Positions 42,540 to 51,635 of a DNA stretch of 64,000 nucleotides are shown piece after piece. Each line of letters opens with the position of its first letter. Position 1 is the stretch's first letter. Below the pieces are notes generated by a model that was given only the letters and a program-made list of their open reading frames with translations, did not search any database and was not told the DNA's origin. A program made the translations under genes and the position numbers. Source of the DNA: Micromonospora sp. NBC_01699 (GTDB lineage: Bacteria > Actinomycetota > Actinomycetes > Mycobacteriales > Micromonosporaceae); the NCBI RefSeq assembly GCF_036250065.1, contig NZ_CP109199.1:6448001-6512000 (forward strand). Direction: 5' to 3'.

Positions 42540-43943
42540 CTACCGCCCGTCGACGGCCCGGAAGTCGAACCCGTCGAAGCCCTCCTGGGCACGGGTGAAC
42601 CGGTACGTCGCCCAGTGCATCCGGACCACCGTGCCCCGCTCGTCACGGGTCAGCCGGAGCAGCTCACCCGCCTCCCGCCCGGAGACGGTACGCAGCACGT
42701 CCGGCCGGTCCGGCAGCGGTGTGAAGATCGCCGGCGGTCGCCCCGCCGGGTCGTCCGCGCCGCGCGCCTGAAGCGTCCCGTCCCGCCAGGAGAAGACGTA
42801 CTCGTACCCCTCGCCCCACCAGCGGCCGAGCAGGCCCCGGTAGCGCTCGGGGGCCGGTTCGCCGGGAGTCCAGGCGACGATGTCGGCCGGGTCGTCGGCG
42901 ACCGCGGCTTCGAGCAGCCGGTGCGGCAGGTCCAGGATCGCACTCGCGGTGCCGGACGAGGCGAGCACGGCGGCGCCCATCGCGCCCGGCGTACCGGGGC
43001 CACCCCGGCGGCCGTAGACGCCGGCCAGGAAGCCGGGCATGGCGCCGTCGTGCCCGACGTGCACCACCCGGCGCGGCCCACCGGTCACCGGGTCCGGCTG
43101 CGGGACCATGATCAGCCCGAGGCCGAAGGTACGGCCCCAGAGCGTCTCGTCGGTGACCGTCAGCGGCCAGCGCATCTCATCCAGGGTGGCGGGCGCGAGC
43201 ACCGCCCCGGCCGGGTCGACCGCCGCCGGGTCGGCCAGGAAGGCGGCCCACCGGGCCATGTCCGGCGCGGTGCTCCAGAGCTGCGCGGCCGGGGCGACCG
43301 CACCGAAGTCGGTGGGCGGCTCCGGGTGGGCGTGGTCGGAGTAGGTGTCGACCAGGAACCCGGTCGCGGCGGTCGGGGCCGGGGTGATCGTGGTGGCGGA
43401 CAGGCCGAGCGGGCGCAGCACCCGGTCGACCAACACCTCGGCCCAGGTGCCGCCGCGCAGCCGGCCGACCGCGTGCCCGAGCAGCGCCAGCCCGAGGTTG
43501 GAATAGTGGTAGCGGCGGGCCGGCGGCAGCACCCGCTCGGCCCGGTCCAGCTCGGCCAGGAGCCCGTCCACCGAGGGTGCGCTCAGGGTGTCCCAGACGT
43601 CGCCGTACGGCTCGCGTTGCAGCCCGGCGGTGTGCGAGAGCAGCCGGCGTACGGTCAGCTCGCCGTGTGCCGGCAGGTCCAGGTGCGCGCCGATCGGGTC
43701 GTCCAGGTCGAGCAGCCCCTCGTCACGGGCCTGCAACACCAGTACGGCGGTGAAGGTCTTGGTCACCGAGCCGATCCGGAACGGGGTCTGCGGCCCGAGC
43801 GGGTTGTCGTTGCCGGTCCCGCCGACCGCGAGCGCCCAGAGCGGCCGGTCGGCCCGGTGCAGCGCCACCGAGAGGGCGGGCACCCGCTCCTGCGCCTGGA
43901 CCTCACGGGTCATCCGTGCCAGTTGCCGGCCCACCTCGGTCAT
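42540..43943 (-). CDS. Serine hydrolase, beta-lactamase class C/penicillin-binding-like
   Basis: 467 residues with no evident signal peptide. SxxK is SVTK (in FRIGSVTKTFTAVLVLQ), YxN is YSN (in RRYHYSNLGLALLG) and the third motif is HVGHDGAMPG. A C-terminal lipocalin-like part follows (RYRGLLGRWWGEGYEYVFSW). Such enzymes are esterases or D-amino-acid peptidases. ATG 43943 has GGAGGGTTGGGCCG upstream; the longer frame upstream is not homologous. It lies between phoH and the HIT gene. Confidence 0.88.
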   Translation of the reverse strand: MTEVGRQLARMTREVQAQERVPALSVALHRADRPLWALAVGGTGNDNPLGPQTPFRIGSVTKTFTAVLVLQARDEGLLDLDDPIGAHLDLPAHGELTVRRLLSHTAGLQREPYGDVWDTLSAPSVDGLLAELDRAERVLPPARRYHYSNLGLALLGHAVGRLRGGTWAEVLVDRVLRPLGLSATTITPAPTAATGFLVDTYSDHAHPEPPTDFGAVAPAAQLWSTAPDMARWAAFLADPAAVDPAGAVLAPATLDEMRWPLTVTDETLWGRTFGLGLIMVPQPDPVTGGPRRVVHVGHDGAMPGFLAGVYGRRGGPGTPGAMGAAVLASSGTASAILDLPHRLLEAAVADDPADIVAWTPGEPAPERYRGLLGRWWGEGYEYVFSWRDGTLQARGADDPAGRPPAIFTPLPDRPDVLRTVSGREAGELLRLTRDERGTVVRMHWATYRFTRAQEGFDGFDFRAVDGR

Positions 43944-44043
43944 CGGCCCAACCCTCCACCGCCACGTTCCCGCCACCGTCAAGATCACGCTGATGATATC
44001 GGCGGCGCCACCCCGTACGCCGAGGACGGTTGCCCGGCAGCGG

Positions 44044-44403
44044 TCAGCCGGCGAGCATCGGCCCGAGCGGGGCGCCACCGAGCAGGTGCGCGTGGGCGTG
44101 GAAGACCTCCTGGCCGCCCCACGGCCCGGTGTTGAAGATCAGCCGGAAGCCGTCCAGGGTCAGCCCCTCCTGCTCGGCCACGGTCGCCGCCGTTTCCAGC
44201 ACTGCACCCGCCAGCGCCGGATCCGCCTCGGCCAGCGTCGCCACATCCACGAAGTGCTCCTTCGGGATCACCAGGATGTGCACCGGTGCCTTCGGCGAGA
44301 TGTCGCGGAACGCGAGCGTCGTTTCGGTCTCCCGGACCACGGTCGCCGGAATCTCGCCGGCCACGATCCGGCAGAACAAGCAGTCAGTCTCCACGCCCGG
44401 CAT
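44044..44403 (-). CDS. HIT family (histidine triad) protein
   Basis: 119 residues. CLFCRIVAGEIPATVVRETE is the HINT-type N-terminus and VFHAHAHLLGG carries the HxHxH triad (the last His is also in the motif). Members hydrolyse nucleoside phosphoramidates and AMP-lysine. ATG 44403 is chosen; the remaining open frame upstream is antisense to the SDR gene. HIT genes occur at this place next to rsmE and phoH in relatives, so the accessory insert lies to its right. Confidence 0.9.
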   Translation of the reverse strand: MPGVETDCLFCRIVAGEIPATVVRETETTLAFRDISPKAPVHILVIPKEHFVDVATLAEADPALAGAVLETAATVAEQEGLTLDGFRLIFNTGPWGGQEVFHAHAHLLGGAPLGPMLAG

Positions 44404-44425
44404 GCTATGCCTCCGGGGGATGATG

Positions 44426-45181
44426 ATGCGCGTGACAGGACGAGCGGTGCTGGTGACCGGGGCCTCCCGGGGAGTCGGACGGGCGGTGGCGACCGCGTTC
44501 GCGCAGAGCGGCGACCGGGTGGCGGTCCACCACCGGGAGTCCGCCGAGCTGGCCGAACAACTCGCGGCGGCGCTGCCCGGCACCGGACACGTCGTGGTCC
44601 GAGCCGATCTGACCGACCCCGAAGCCGTACGCCGGATGGTGGACGACGCGGCCGCCCGGCTCGGCGGGCTGGACGTACTGGTGAACAACGCCGGGCAGTC
44701 GACGCCGCACCCGATCACCGAAACCACGTACGAGCAGTGGCAGCAGCACTGGCGCCGGACGATCGACCTGAACCTGGTCGGTGCCGCCAACGTCACCTGG
44801 TGCACTGTCGCGCACATGCGGGAGCGGGGCGGCCGGATCGTCAACGTCTCCTCGCGGGGCGCCTTCCGGGGCGAGCCGAACCACCCCGCGTACGGCGCCA
44901 GCAAGGCCGGGCTGAACGCGCTCGGCCAGTCGCTGGCGGTGGCGTTGGCCCCGTACGGCATCGCGGTCGCCACCGTCGCACCCGGCTTCGTCGAACCGGA
45001 CCTGACCAACGAGCACATCAAGGCGCCGCGCACCGCGGCGATGCGGGCACAGAGCCCGTTCGACCGGGTCGCCCGCCCGGAGGAGATCGCCGCCGCCGTG
45101 CACTGGCTCGCCTCACCGGCCGCCGAGTGGGCCTCCGGCACCATCCTCGACCTCAACGGTGCCTCGTACCTGCGCAGCTGA
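44426..45181 (+). CDS. Short-chain dehydrogenase/reductase
   Basis: 251 residues, a classical SDR. The cofactor loop is LVTGASRGVGRAVATAFAQ, with DVLVNNAG, the active-site Ser in RIVNVSSRG and Tyr/Lys in YGASKAGL, and the C-terminus is EWASGTILDLNGASYLRS. It is FabG-like and probably NADP-dependent (no acidic residue after the second strand, VAVHHRES). Three ATGs in a row (44420, 44423, 44426) follow GGGGG; the third has the best spacing. It diverges from the HIT gene. Confidence 0.88.
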   Translation: MRVTGRAVLVTGASRGVGRAVATAFAQSGDRVAVHHRESAELAEQLAAALPGTGHVVVRADLTDPEAVRRMVDDAAARLGGLDVLVNNAGQSTPHPITETTYEQWQQHWRRTIDLNLVGAANVTWCTVAHMRERGGRIVNVSSRGAFRGEPNHPAYGASKAGLNALGQSLAVALAPYGIAVATVAPGFVEPDLTNEHIKAPRTAAMRAQSPFDRVARPEEIAAAVHWLASPAAEWASGTILDLNGASYLRS

Positions 45182-45256
45182 CCGGAAGCCCCGGGCTCAA
45201 CATCAAGAGACGCGTTGGGCCCTGCCGCATCCGGTCCCGCAATTAGGCTCCGAGAT

Positions 45257-45652
45257 ATGGGCGACGGGGCGCAGACACGGCTCGAACGGATTCTCGACAT
45301 GCCGCTGGCGGACGACGCCGTACGGCAGTGGCCGCAATCCGGTGAACTGATTCGGGGCCGGAAAACGATTGCCGAGGTGGAGTCGCACTTCGTCGGACTA
45401 CGGCTCGCGGTAGGGCAGCGTACGGATGCCGGCGACGCCCGGATCGTGGAGTGGAGCAACGACTACGGCGACGGTCGGATCTACCGGAACGTGACGATAG
45501 CCAAGGTACGGGACGGCAAGGCGGTCCAGGTCACCGACTACTGGGGCGAGCCGTTCCCGACGCCGGAATGGCGCGAATCCCTGCACGAGAATCTGGACAT
45601 GCCGGCGGGTGGCAGATGGCCGGTAGCCGATGACCTCGTGGGCGACGACTGA
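45257..45652 (+). CDS. NTF2-like (SnoaL-type) protein
   Basis: 131 residues. QWPQSGELIRGRKTIAEVES, then DYGDGRIYRNVTIAKVRDGK and VTDYWGEPFPTPEWRESL are the core of SnoaL-like nuclear transport factor 2 family proteins. The N-terminal helix seems short compared with the family, and the usual D-A-L-x-A-L-Y-A-D-D lead into the first strand is compressed (DMPLADDAVRQWP), so part of it may have been deleted. No substrate can be named. The 3' end overlaps an alternative start of the VOC gene. Confidence 0.72.
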   Translation: MGDGAQTRLERILDMPLADDAVRQWPQSGELIRGRKTIAEVESHFVGLRLAVGQRTDAGDARIVEWSNDYGDGRIYRNVTIAKVRDGKAVQVTDYWGEPFPTPEWRESLHENLDMPAGGRWPVADDLVGDD

Positions 45653-45665
45653 CCGGGCCACGCAC

Positions 45666-46151
45666 ATGACCAGCACTCCCGGCGACTCGACGTCGGCGCC
45701 GATCGGCCTGACCGCGACCGCTCACGTGGGGATCACGGTCGCCGACCTGGACCGGTCGATCGCCTTCTACCGACTGCTCACGGGCATCGACCCCAGTGTC
45801 GGAAACGAACGGACCGAGGGGCCCGAGTCCCCCGACCAGCCCGGTTCACCGCCGGCCCGGCTGAGGTACGCCATCTTTCAGCTTCGGGACGTACGCATCA
45901 ACCTGGTGGAATTCGACAGACCATCAGCCGACCGGGCTGTGGTGGCCGGCGACCGACCAGGCAGCATGCACCTTTGCTTCCGGGTCGACAACCTGGACGA
46001 TGTCCGGGAACGCATGACGGCGGCCGGCATCGAATTCCTCGGTCTGCCCTTTCGGTACGTGGACGCGGACGCTCCCACCGGCGCCCCCGGCACCGAGGTC
46101 GTCTACTTCGACGACCCAGACGGCACGACCCTGGAACTGAACGCGGCATAG
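45666..46151 (+). CDS. VOC family protein (glyoxalase-like)
   Basis: 161 residues with the two beta-alpha-beta-beta-beta modules of the VOC fold: AHVGITVADLDRSIAFYRLL in the first, MHLCFRVDNLDDVRERMTAA in the second, ending in VVYFDDPDGTTLELNAA. The His, His and Glu positions fit a metal-binding VOC enzyme. ATG 45666 is chosen; ATG 45630 would overlap the NTF2-like gene. Substrate unknown. Confidence 0.82.
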   Translation: MTSTPGDSTSAPIGLTATAHVGITVADLDRSIAFYRLLTGIDPSVGNERTEGPESPDQPGSPPARLRYAIFQLRDVRINLVEFDRPSADRAVVAGDRPGSMHLCFRVDNLDDVRERMTAAGIEFLGLPFRYVDADAPTGAPGTEVVYFDDPDGTTLELNAA

Positions 46152-46221
46152 TCCCGCCCCCGATCGCCGGGAAAGGCCGTCCCGGCACCGTCCAGCCGCA
46201 AAAGCGGGCGACCCACCACCG

Positions 46222-46666
46222 ACCTACCGCCAGTACATCGGCCTGGAATCCGCCGCCGACGAGCTACAGAACTTCGAGACCATCGTGGTAACGGGTCATC
46301 TTCAGACCGAGGAGTACGCCCGCGCGATCGCGAGCGGCGGGGCGACCCAGCCCGCACCCGAAGCCATCGAGCAACGCGTCGCGGCTCGGTTGGACCCGGA
46401 GTGTCTACATCGAGGGCCTGACCGGCGACCTCTGCGCCGAAGGCGAGGATGTCCGGCGCTGTACCGTCGTCTTCAACAGCCTGCGCGCCTCGGCGTTGTC
46501 CGCGAGGGCGTCGACTGCGATGATCAAGAAGATCCGGGACGGCGAGTACCAAGATCGAGACGGCCAGCGCGTCGAAGCTCGGTACGTCGACCGCACCGCC
46601 CAGATACGTGACAGCCGGGACAAGTCCGGCCCGGTGCTGGCGTTTCGGCCTCAGCCGAGGACTTGA
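46222..46666 (+). pseudogene. Decayed DUF5753/DUF397 remnant
   Basis: Two pieces in different frames remain. The first (to about 46398) reads TYRQYIGLESAADELQNFE and VVTGHLQTEEYARAIASGG, then EAIEQRVAARLDPE, the N-terminal half of DUF5753. The second (46403-46666) reads VYIEGLTGDLCAEGEDVRRC, the end of DUF5753, and runs into RDSRDKSGPVLAF, the tail of a DUF397 protein. The middle of DUF5753, the HTH and most of DUF397 are gone. It abuts the convergent restriction gene, overlapping its last bases. Confidence 0.75.
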
Positions 46667-47361
46667 CGAACATAATCGACCCGGCCTTGCACAGCCGCCC
46701 GGAACGCCTTTCCAGTTGCCGTCGCGAGGGGTTCGTCGTAGTAGACAGCACCGTGGTCGTCGATCCAAGTCGTGATAAACCAGCCGAGCTGGTACACGTT
46801 GTCACTCATCAAGCGACGGATCATCTCCTGGTAGCGCTGACTGTAAGACATGCCATGGAAAGCAGGGTCCACCGGAAACAGGGCGGACATATGACGACCA
46901 GCCTTTTCGGTCTCTGAGCTTTCCTCCAGGACGAAGACGTAGCCGAGCCAGGGCGGGATATCCCCGAACGCTTCGAACTTACGCTGCGCCTCCTTCGCGT
47001 CAGTTCCCGCTCCTAGAGCCTCTTCGAGACGGTTGCTGATATTCTTGCCGACACTACCGACCTGACTCTTGAATTCGAACGCAGCAACCAGCGCTCCTCT
47101 GTACCGTACCGCCAGGTCCCAATTTTTGCGGGCTCGGTAGTAGCCGGGCAGGTACGGCTCCCTGACAATCGCCTCTTCGGGCATTCCAGCCTCGACGAAT
47201 ATCGACGCCACAAGCTCACGGATTCCGTTCATGTGCTTACCGGCGCGGGCGCCACCACCGGCGGCACCCCGGTCAGGCAAGGCAGCCAACTGAGCAGTGC
47301 GCTTATCCCAGAACAGGGAAACTGCGTCGCTGGTGGGATCGGGGATGGTGTCGTCAGACAA
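46651..47361 (-). CDS. PaeR7I/XhoI-type restriction endonuclease
   Basis: 236 residues of the PaeR7I family (Type II, known members cut CTCGAG). DAVSLFWDKRTAQ, GKHMNGIRELVASIFVEAGM, YYRARKNWDLAVRYRGALVA and AFEFKSQVGSVGKNISNRLE carry the D...ExK-like catalytic centre (D in NWDLAVR, E and K in FEFKSQ). The TTG at 47361 is preferred, with AAGGACTACGAAC upstream, and overlaps the methyltransferase stop by eight bases. The base composition looks less GC-rich than its neighbours. Specificity for CTCGAG is an inference from the family. Confidence 0.88.
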   Translation of the reverse strand: MSDDTIPDPTSDAVSLFWDKRTAQLAALPDRGAAGGGARAGKHMNGIRELVASIFVEAGMPEEAIVREPYLPGYYRARKNWDLAVRYRGALVAAFEFKSQVGSVGKNISNRLEEALGAGTDAKEAQRKFEAFGDIPPWLGYVFVLEESSETEKAGRHMSALFPVDPAFHGMSYSQRYQEMIRRLMSDNVYQLGWFITTWIDDHGAVYYDEPLATATGKAFRAAVQGRVDYVRQVLG

Positions 47362-49027
47362 GTTCGTAGTCCTTGAGGTCGATTCCGTACGCCTCGGCGG
47401 CAGCCACGGTTGCCGCGTCGACGTCACGATCGCGAAATGCCCGCGCGAGCCGGGCGCGGGTACCGGCGTGTACGGCATCGGGGCGAGGTACCCGGATCTT
47501 CTTCAGATACTGAGCCTGAAAGCGCAGCGTATTGCCATTCATGCGTACGCAGTAGGCTTCGATGAACGCCTGCGCGATCCGGGACAGCAGCAATCCCCCG
47601 AGAACGTTCAGGTCCCACTTGTCGGAAACCACGTAGTACAGGTTGTGGTGTGGATAGTGCCCGCCCGATTCCAGCACAGGATGAATGGTGGACTTCATAT
47701 CCTGTAGCAGTAACTTATCCCGCCCGGTCAGATTGGGATCGACCTTGTCGATGGTCCGGTACCAGGCCGCCGGGGTCTTCGTCGCCACGTATCGGCCGCG
47801 CAACTTCAGCCTGTGCGCCCTGAAGTAAGCATTCAACCTCGGGTAGTGGTCGAGGTCAACCAGTGATCCGTCCTCGTGCCAGGGGTTGACCAGGTAGGTG
47901 CCCGACCAGGCGAAGGTCCCCGACGTCAGGTCCCGGACCATCGCCAATGGGATCAGCCGCTCGGACTCGACGCAGTGCGGGTCCGTCGTCATGAAGACCC
48001 CGTCGGCCCCGGTTGCCACGCCGATACTGACCTTTGTCCCCGTCTCCGCGTCGTGCAGCGGACGGAACTTGTCGTTGAGTTTCTCGATCAGCCTCAGCCG
48101 GGCCGGGCTTCCCGTCGGCCATGACTCGTCGCCGCCGAACCAGTGGGGCAACCTGTATGCCTCGACACCGCGCCCGCTGAACCCCGACGCCCGAGCGGTG
48201 GCGCTCCAGGCCACCAGCCGCGCCGCCGTGTGCTCGTCGAATCGGGCGGTGGTGTCAGCGACGATCACACCGCCCTGCTCGCCCTGACGGATTACCGTGA
48301 TGGCCGGGTAGGCGCACACCTGCTGCTCGAAGGCGTCGACATCATGCATGACCCAGACATGGTCGAGGGCGTAGCCGTCGGCGACCATCTTGCGTAGGCC
48401 CCTGCCGTACTGGTTGCGCATCCATCTGTCCGCGCAGATGAACGCCACCCGTCCCCCCGGACGCAGAATCGACAGAGATCGTTCGATGAAACCGACGTAG
48501 GCATCGGCCCGCCCGCCCATCGCTGGCCAACGCTTGCGGTACTGCCCCGCCAGCTCGTCCGGGATGTCCTCCAGCCGGATGTAGGGCGGGTTGCCGATCA
48601 CGATGTCGGCCCGATGGTCCGGCGATATCCACCGCACGTTTCCACTCAACAGGTAGTCACCGCTCACCACCCACAAGCGGGCCAGCCGCTGGGCATCGTC
48701 CGGGTCAACTCCAGAGGTGACCAGCGTGGCGGCGATCCGCGCGCGCAGGTCCGAGGCAAGCTGCGGCTGAACCTCCCACGCCCGGATGCAGTCGGCAAGC
48801 TCGTCGATCGCGTGGCCGTGGGCTCGGGCACTGGTCAGCAGCCGCTCGATCGCCGGCAGTAGAAACGCCCCCGCCCCCGCCGAGGGCTCGACCAGCCTCA
48901 GCAGGGCCAGATCGCGGTCGACAAGGTAGCCGGACAGGTCGAGTAGTACGTCCACCACCCACCGGCGCGTGAAGACGTCACCAAACGTACGTTCCTGCTG
49001 ACCCTGATCCATTACAACTGCCGACAC
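47354..49027 (-). CDS. N6-adenine DNA methyltransferase of the PaeR7I-type system
   Basis: 557 residues. Motif I is EPSAGAGAFLLP (about residues 45-56) and motif IV is NPPYIRLEDI, typical of gamma-class N6-adenine methyltransferases such as M.PaeR7I and M.XhoI. A C-terminal target-recognition region follows (YHPRLNAY-like stretch, LQDMKSTIHPVLESGGHYPH, MNGNTLRFQAQYLKKIRVP). GTG 49027 follows AGGGTGGCTGAC; ATG 49012 is an alternative. It is transcribed first, so protection precedes cleavage. No control protein is visible. Confidence 0.88.
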   Translation of the reverse strand: MSAVVMDQGQQERTFGDVFTRRWVVDVLLDLSGYLVDRDLALLRLVEPSAGAGAFLLPAIERLLTSARAHGHAIDELADCIRAWEVQPQLASDLRARIAATLVTSGVDPDDAQRLARLWVVSGDYLLSGNVRWISPDHRADIVIGNPPYIRLEDIPDELAGQYRKRWPAMGGRADAYVGFIERSLSILRPGGRVAFICADRWMRNQYGRGLRKMVADGYALDHVWVMHDVDAFEQQVCAYPAITVIRQGEQGGVIVADTTARFDEHTAARLVAWSATARASGFSGRGVEAYRLPHWFGGDESWPTGSPARLRLIEKLNDKFRPLHDAETGTKVSIGVATGADGVFMTTDPHCVESERLIPLAMVRDLTSGTFAWSGTYLVNPWHEDGSLVDLDHYPRLNAYFRAHRLKLRGRYVATKTPAAWYRTIDKVDPNLTGRDKLLLQDMKSTIHPVLESGGHYPHHNLYYVVSDKWDLNVLGGLLLSRIAQAFIEAYCVRMNGNTLRFQAQYLKKIRVPRPDAVHAGTRARLARAFRDRDVDAATVAAAEAYGIDLKDYELV

Positions 49028-49167
49028 GTCAGCCACCCTAGGCGGAGCCCTCGCCGACACGCGAGGCGACCTGCGGACGACCACGGGTATCGGGGTGTGG
49101 ATGGGCATGCGGGGGCGGCTTTCGGCTGGCAGGATCGAGCGGAATCGACCTTTCAGGGGGCGGCGGG

Positions 49168-51606
49168 ATGACGGCAGCGGCGACAGCTTCGGCAACCGAG
49201 ACGGCGATCGAGCGGGCGCTGACCGCGCTCGACCTGGAAACCAAGGCCCGGCTCCTGTCCGGCCAGGACTGGTGGACCCTGCCCGCACTGCCCGAGATCG
49301 GGCTCCGCTCCCTGGTGATGTCCGACGGGCCGATCGGCGTACGCGGAATCGGCTGGACCCCCGACGACCCGTCGGTGGCGCTGCCCAGCCCGACCGCGCT
49401 CGCCGCCACCTGGGATCCGGAGCTGGCCAGGACAGCCGGCCGGCTGCTCGGCCAGGAGGCCCGGCGCAAGGGTGTGCACGTGCTGCTCGCTCCCACGGTC
49501 AACCTGCACCGCAGCCCGCTCGGTGGCCGGCACTTCGAGTGCTACTCCGAGGATCCGCTGCTCACCGGCGAGATCGGCGCCGGCTATGTCACCGGCGTGC
49601 AGGACCAGGGCGTCGGCACCACGGTCAAGCACTTCGTCGCCAACGACTCCGAAACCGAACGGTTCACCGTCGACGTACGGGTGTCCGACCGGGCGCTGCA
49701 CGAGCTGTACCTGGCCCCGTTCGAGCGGATAGTGGCTGCCGGAGCATGGGGCGTGATGGCCGCGTACAACGGGGTCAACGGCGTCACCATGACCGAACAC
49801 GCCGACCTCCAACACGGGCTCCTGAAAGAACGCTGGGGCTTCGACGGGTTCATCGTCTCCGACTGGACCGCCGCCCGGTCTGCGGTGGGCACCGCCAACG
49901 GCGGGCTCGACGTGGTGATGCCCGCCCACGGTGACCCGTGGGGGCCACAACTGGTCGCCGCCGTACGCGCCGGCCGGGTCGCCGAGGACATGGTGGACGA
50001 CAAGGTACGGCGGGTTCTGCGCCTCGCCGCACGGGTGGGCCTGCTGGACGGCGTACCCCCGGCGGTGGAACCCGACGATCGGCCGGCGCCGCTGCACGGA
50101 CCCGACGTGGCGCGTTACATCGCGACCCGCTCCTTCGTGCTCGCCCGGAACGTCGCCGACCTGCTGCCGCTGGACTCGACCGCGCTGCGCCGAGTAGCGG
50201 TCTGCGGCGCGCTCGCCACCGACGCGAGGATCCTCGGCGGCGGCAGCGCCCAGGTCGTCCCGGAGCGGGTCGTCTCCCCGCTCGCCGGGCTCACCCTCGC
50301 GCTACCCAACGCCGAGGTCACGTACGCGATCGGCGCCGACCCCCGGCCGAGGCTCGCCGCCGCCGGCGGCGAACAGTGGTCCTCGATCACCGCGACCCTG
50401 CGCGACGCCGACGGCGAAGCGCTCTACCGGGCCGAGTTGAGCACCGCCGTCGCCCGCTGGTTGGGCGCCCTGCCCGCCGGCGTCGACCCGACCGAACTGG
50501 CCTCGGTCGAACTGTCCGCCCGCTGCACCCCGCACACCAGCGGTGAACACCAGCTCTCGATCGACGGGTTCGGGCTGTTCAGGCTCACCGTCGCCGGCAC
50601 CGAGATCTTCGACGGCCCGCTCTTCGACGGGGAGCAGGACCCGGCGGAGACATTCCTCGCCCCGGTGGAGCGACGCTTCGCGATCACCCTGCTCGAAGGC
50701 GAACCGGTGCAGGTGACCCTGACCCAGCAGGTGGTCGAGGGAATGGCCGGCGCCGTGCACTTCGCCCTCGGCCACGCCGCACCGACCGCCAGCCCCGACG
50801 AGTTGATCGACGCGGCCGCCCGCGCCGCCGCCGAGGCGGACGTGGCCGTCGTCGTGGTCGGCACCACCGAACAGGTCGAGTCCGAAGGCTTCGACCGGAC
50901 CAGCCTCGCCCTGCCCGGCCGCCAGGACGAACTGGTCAGCCGGGTCGCCGCGGCCAACCCGCGTACGGTCGTCGTGGTCAACGCCGGCTCCCCGGTCCTG
51001 ATGCCCTGGGCCGACGAGGTGGCGGCGATCCTGCTCACCTGGTTTCCGGGACAGGAGGCCGGTGCCGCGCTCGCCGACGTACTGCTCGGCGTGGCCGAGC
51101 CCGGCGGGCGGCTGCCCACCACCTGGCCCCGACACGCCGACGACGCACCCGTCCTCTCCACCGCCCCGACCGACCGCACCCTCAGCTACGACGAGGGCGT
51201 TTTCATCGGCTACCGGGGCTGGCGGGCCGAACCCCTCTTCCCGTTCGGCCACGGCCTCGGCTACACCACCTGGGCGTACGAGTCACTGACGGTCGACACC
51301 ACCGCCGACAACCCGGTCGCGGTGGTGACGCTGCGCAACGCCGGCAGCCGTACCGGCCGTGAGGTGGTACAGCTCTACGTCGGCCCGGCCGAGCCCGACC
51401 CCGAGCGCCCGACCCGGCAACTCGCCGGCTTCGCCACGGTCACCGCCGCACCCGACGAGACGATCACCGTACGCGTCCCGCTGGCCGCCCGCTCCACCCA
51501 GATCTGGGCCGGTCAATGGCGTACGGTCCCCGGCCCCTACACCGTAGAAGCCGCCCGAGGCGTCGCCGACATCCGCCTGACCACCACCCTGGAAGTCACC
51601 GACTGA
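49168..51606 (+). CDS. Glycoside hydrolase family 3 beta-glucosidase-like
   Basis: 812 residues without a signal peptide. The GH3 TIM barrel has GPIGVRG, HRSPLGGRHFECYSEDP, TVKHFVANDSETERF and the nucleophile in FIVSDWTAARS (Asp at about residue 232). The second sandwich domain starts VARYIATRSFVLARNVADLL. A PA14-like insert (ELSARCTPHTSGEHQLSIDG) lies in the middle and a fibronectin-III-like domain ends the protein. It likely removes terminal beta-glucose, xylose or related units inside the cell. It is divergent from the methyltransferase gene. Confidence 0.92.
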   Translation: MTAAATASATETAIERALTALDLETKARLLSGQDWWTLPALPEIGLRSLVMSDGPIGVRGIGWTPDDPSVALPSPTALAATWDPELARTAGRLLGQEARRKGVHVLLAPTVNLHRSPLGGRHFECYSEDPLLTGEIGAGYVTGVQDQGVGTTVKHFVANDSETERFTVDVRVSDRALHELYLAPFERIVAAGAWGVMAAYNGVNGVTMTEHADLQHGLLKERWGFDGFIVSDWTAARSAVGTANGGLDVVMPAHGDPWGPQLVAAVRAGRVAEDMVDDKVRRVLRLAARVGLLDGVPPAVEPDDRPAPLHGPDVARYIATRSFVLARNVADLLPLDSTALRRVAVCGALATDARILGGGSAQVVPERVVSPLAGLTLALPNAEVTYAIGADPRPRLAAAGGEQWSSITATLRDADGEALYRAELSTAVARWLGALPAGVDPTELASVELSARCTPHTSGEHQLSIDGFGLFRLTVAGTEIFDGPLFDGEQDPAETFLAPVERRFAITLLEGEPVQVTLTQQVVEGMAGAVHFALGHAAPTASPDELIDAAARAAAEADVAVVVVGTTEQVESEGFDRTSLALPGRQDELVSRVAAANPRTVVVVNAGSPVLMPWADEVAAILLTWFPGQEAGAALADVLLGVAEPGGRLPTTWPRHADDAPVLSTAPTDRTLSYDEGVFIGYRGWRAEPLFPFGHGLGYTTWAYESLTVDTTADNPVAVVTLRNAGSRTGREVVQLYVGPAEPDPERPTRQLAGFATVTAAPDETITVRVPLAARSTQIWAGQWRTVPGPYTVEAARGVADIRLTTTLEVTD

Positions 51607-51635
51607 CCGTCGGCCCCCGGCCCGATCGATCCGGC

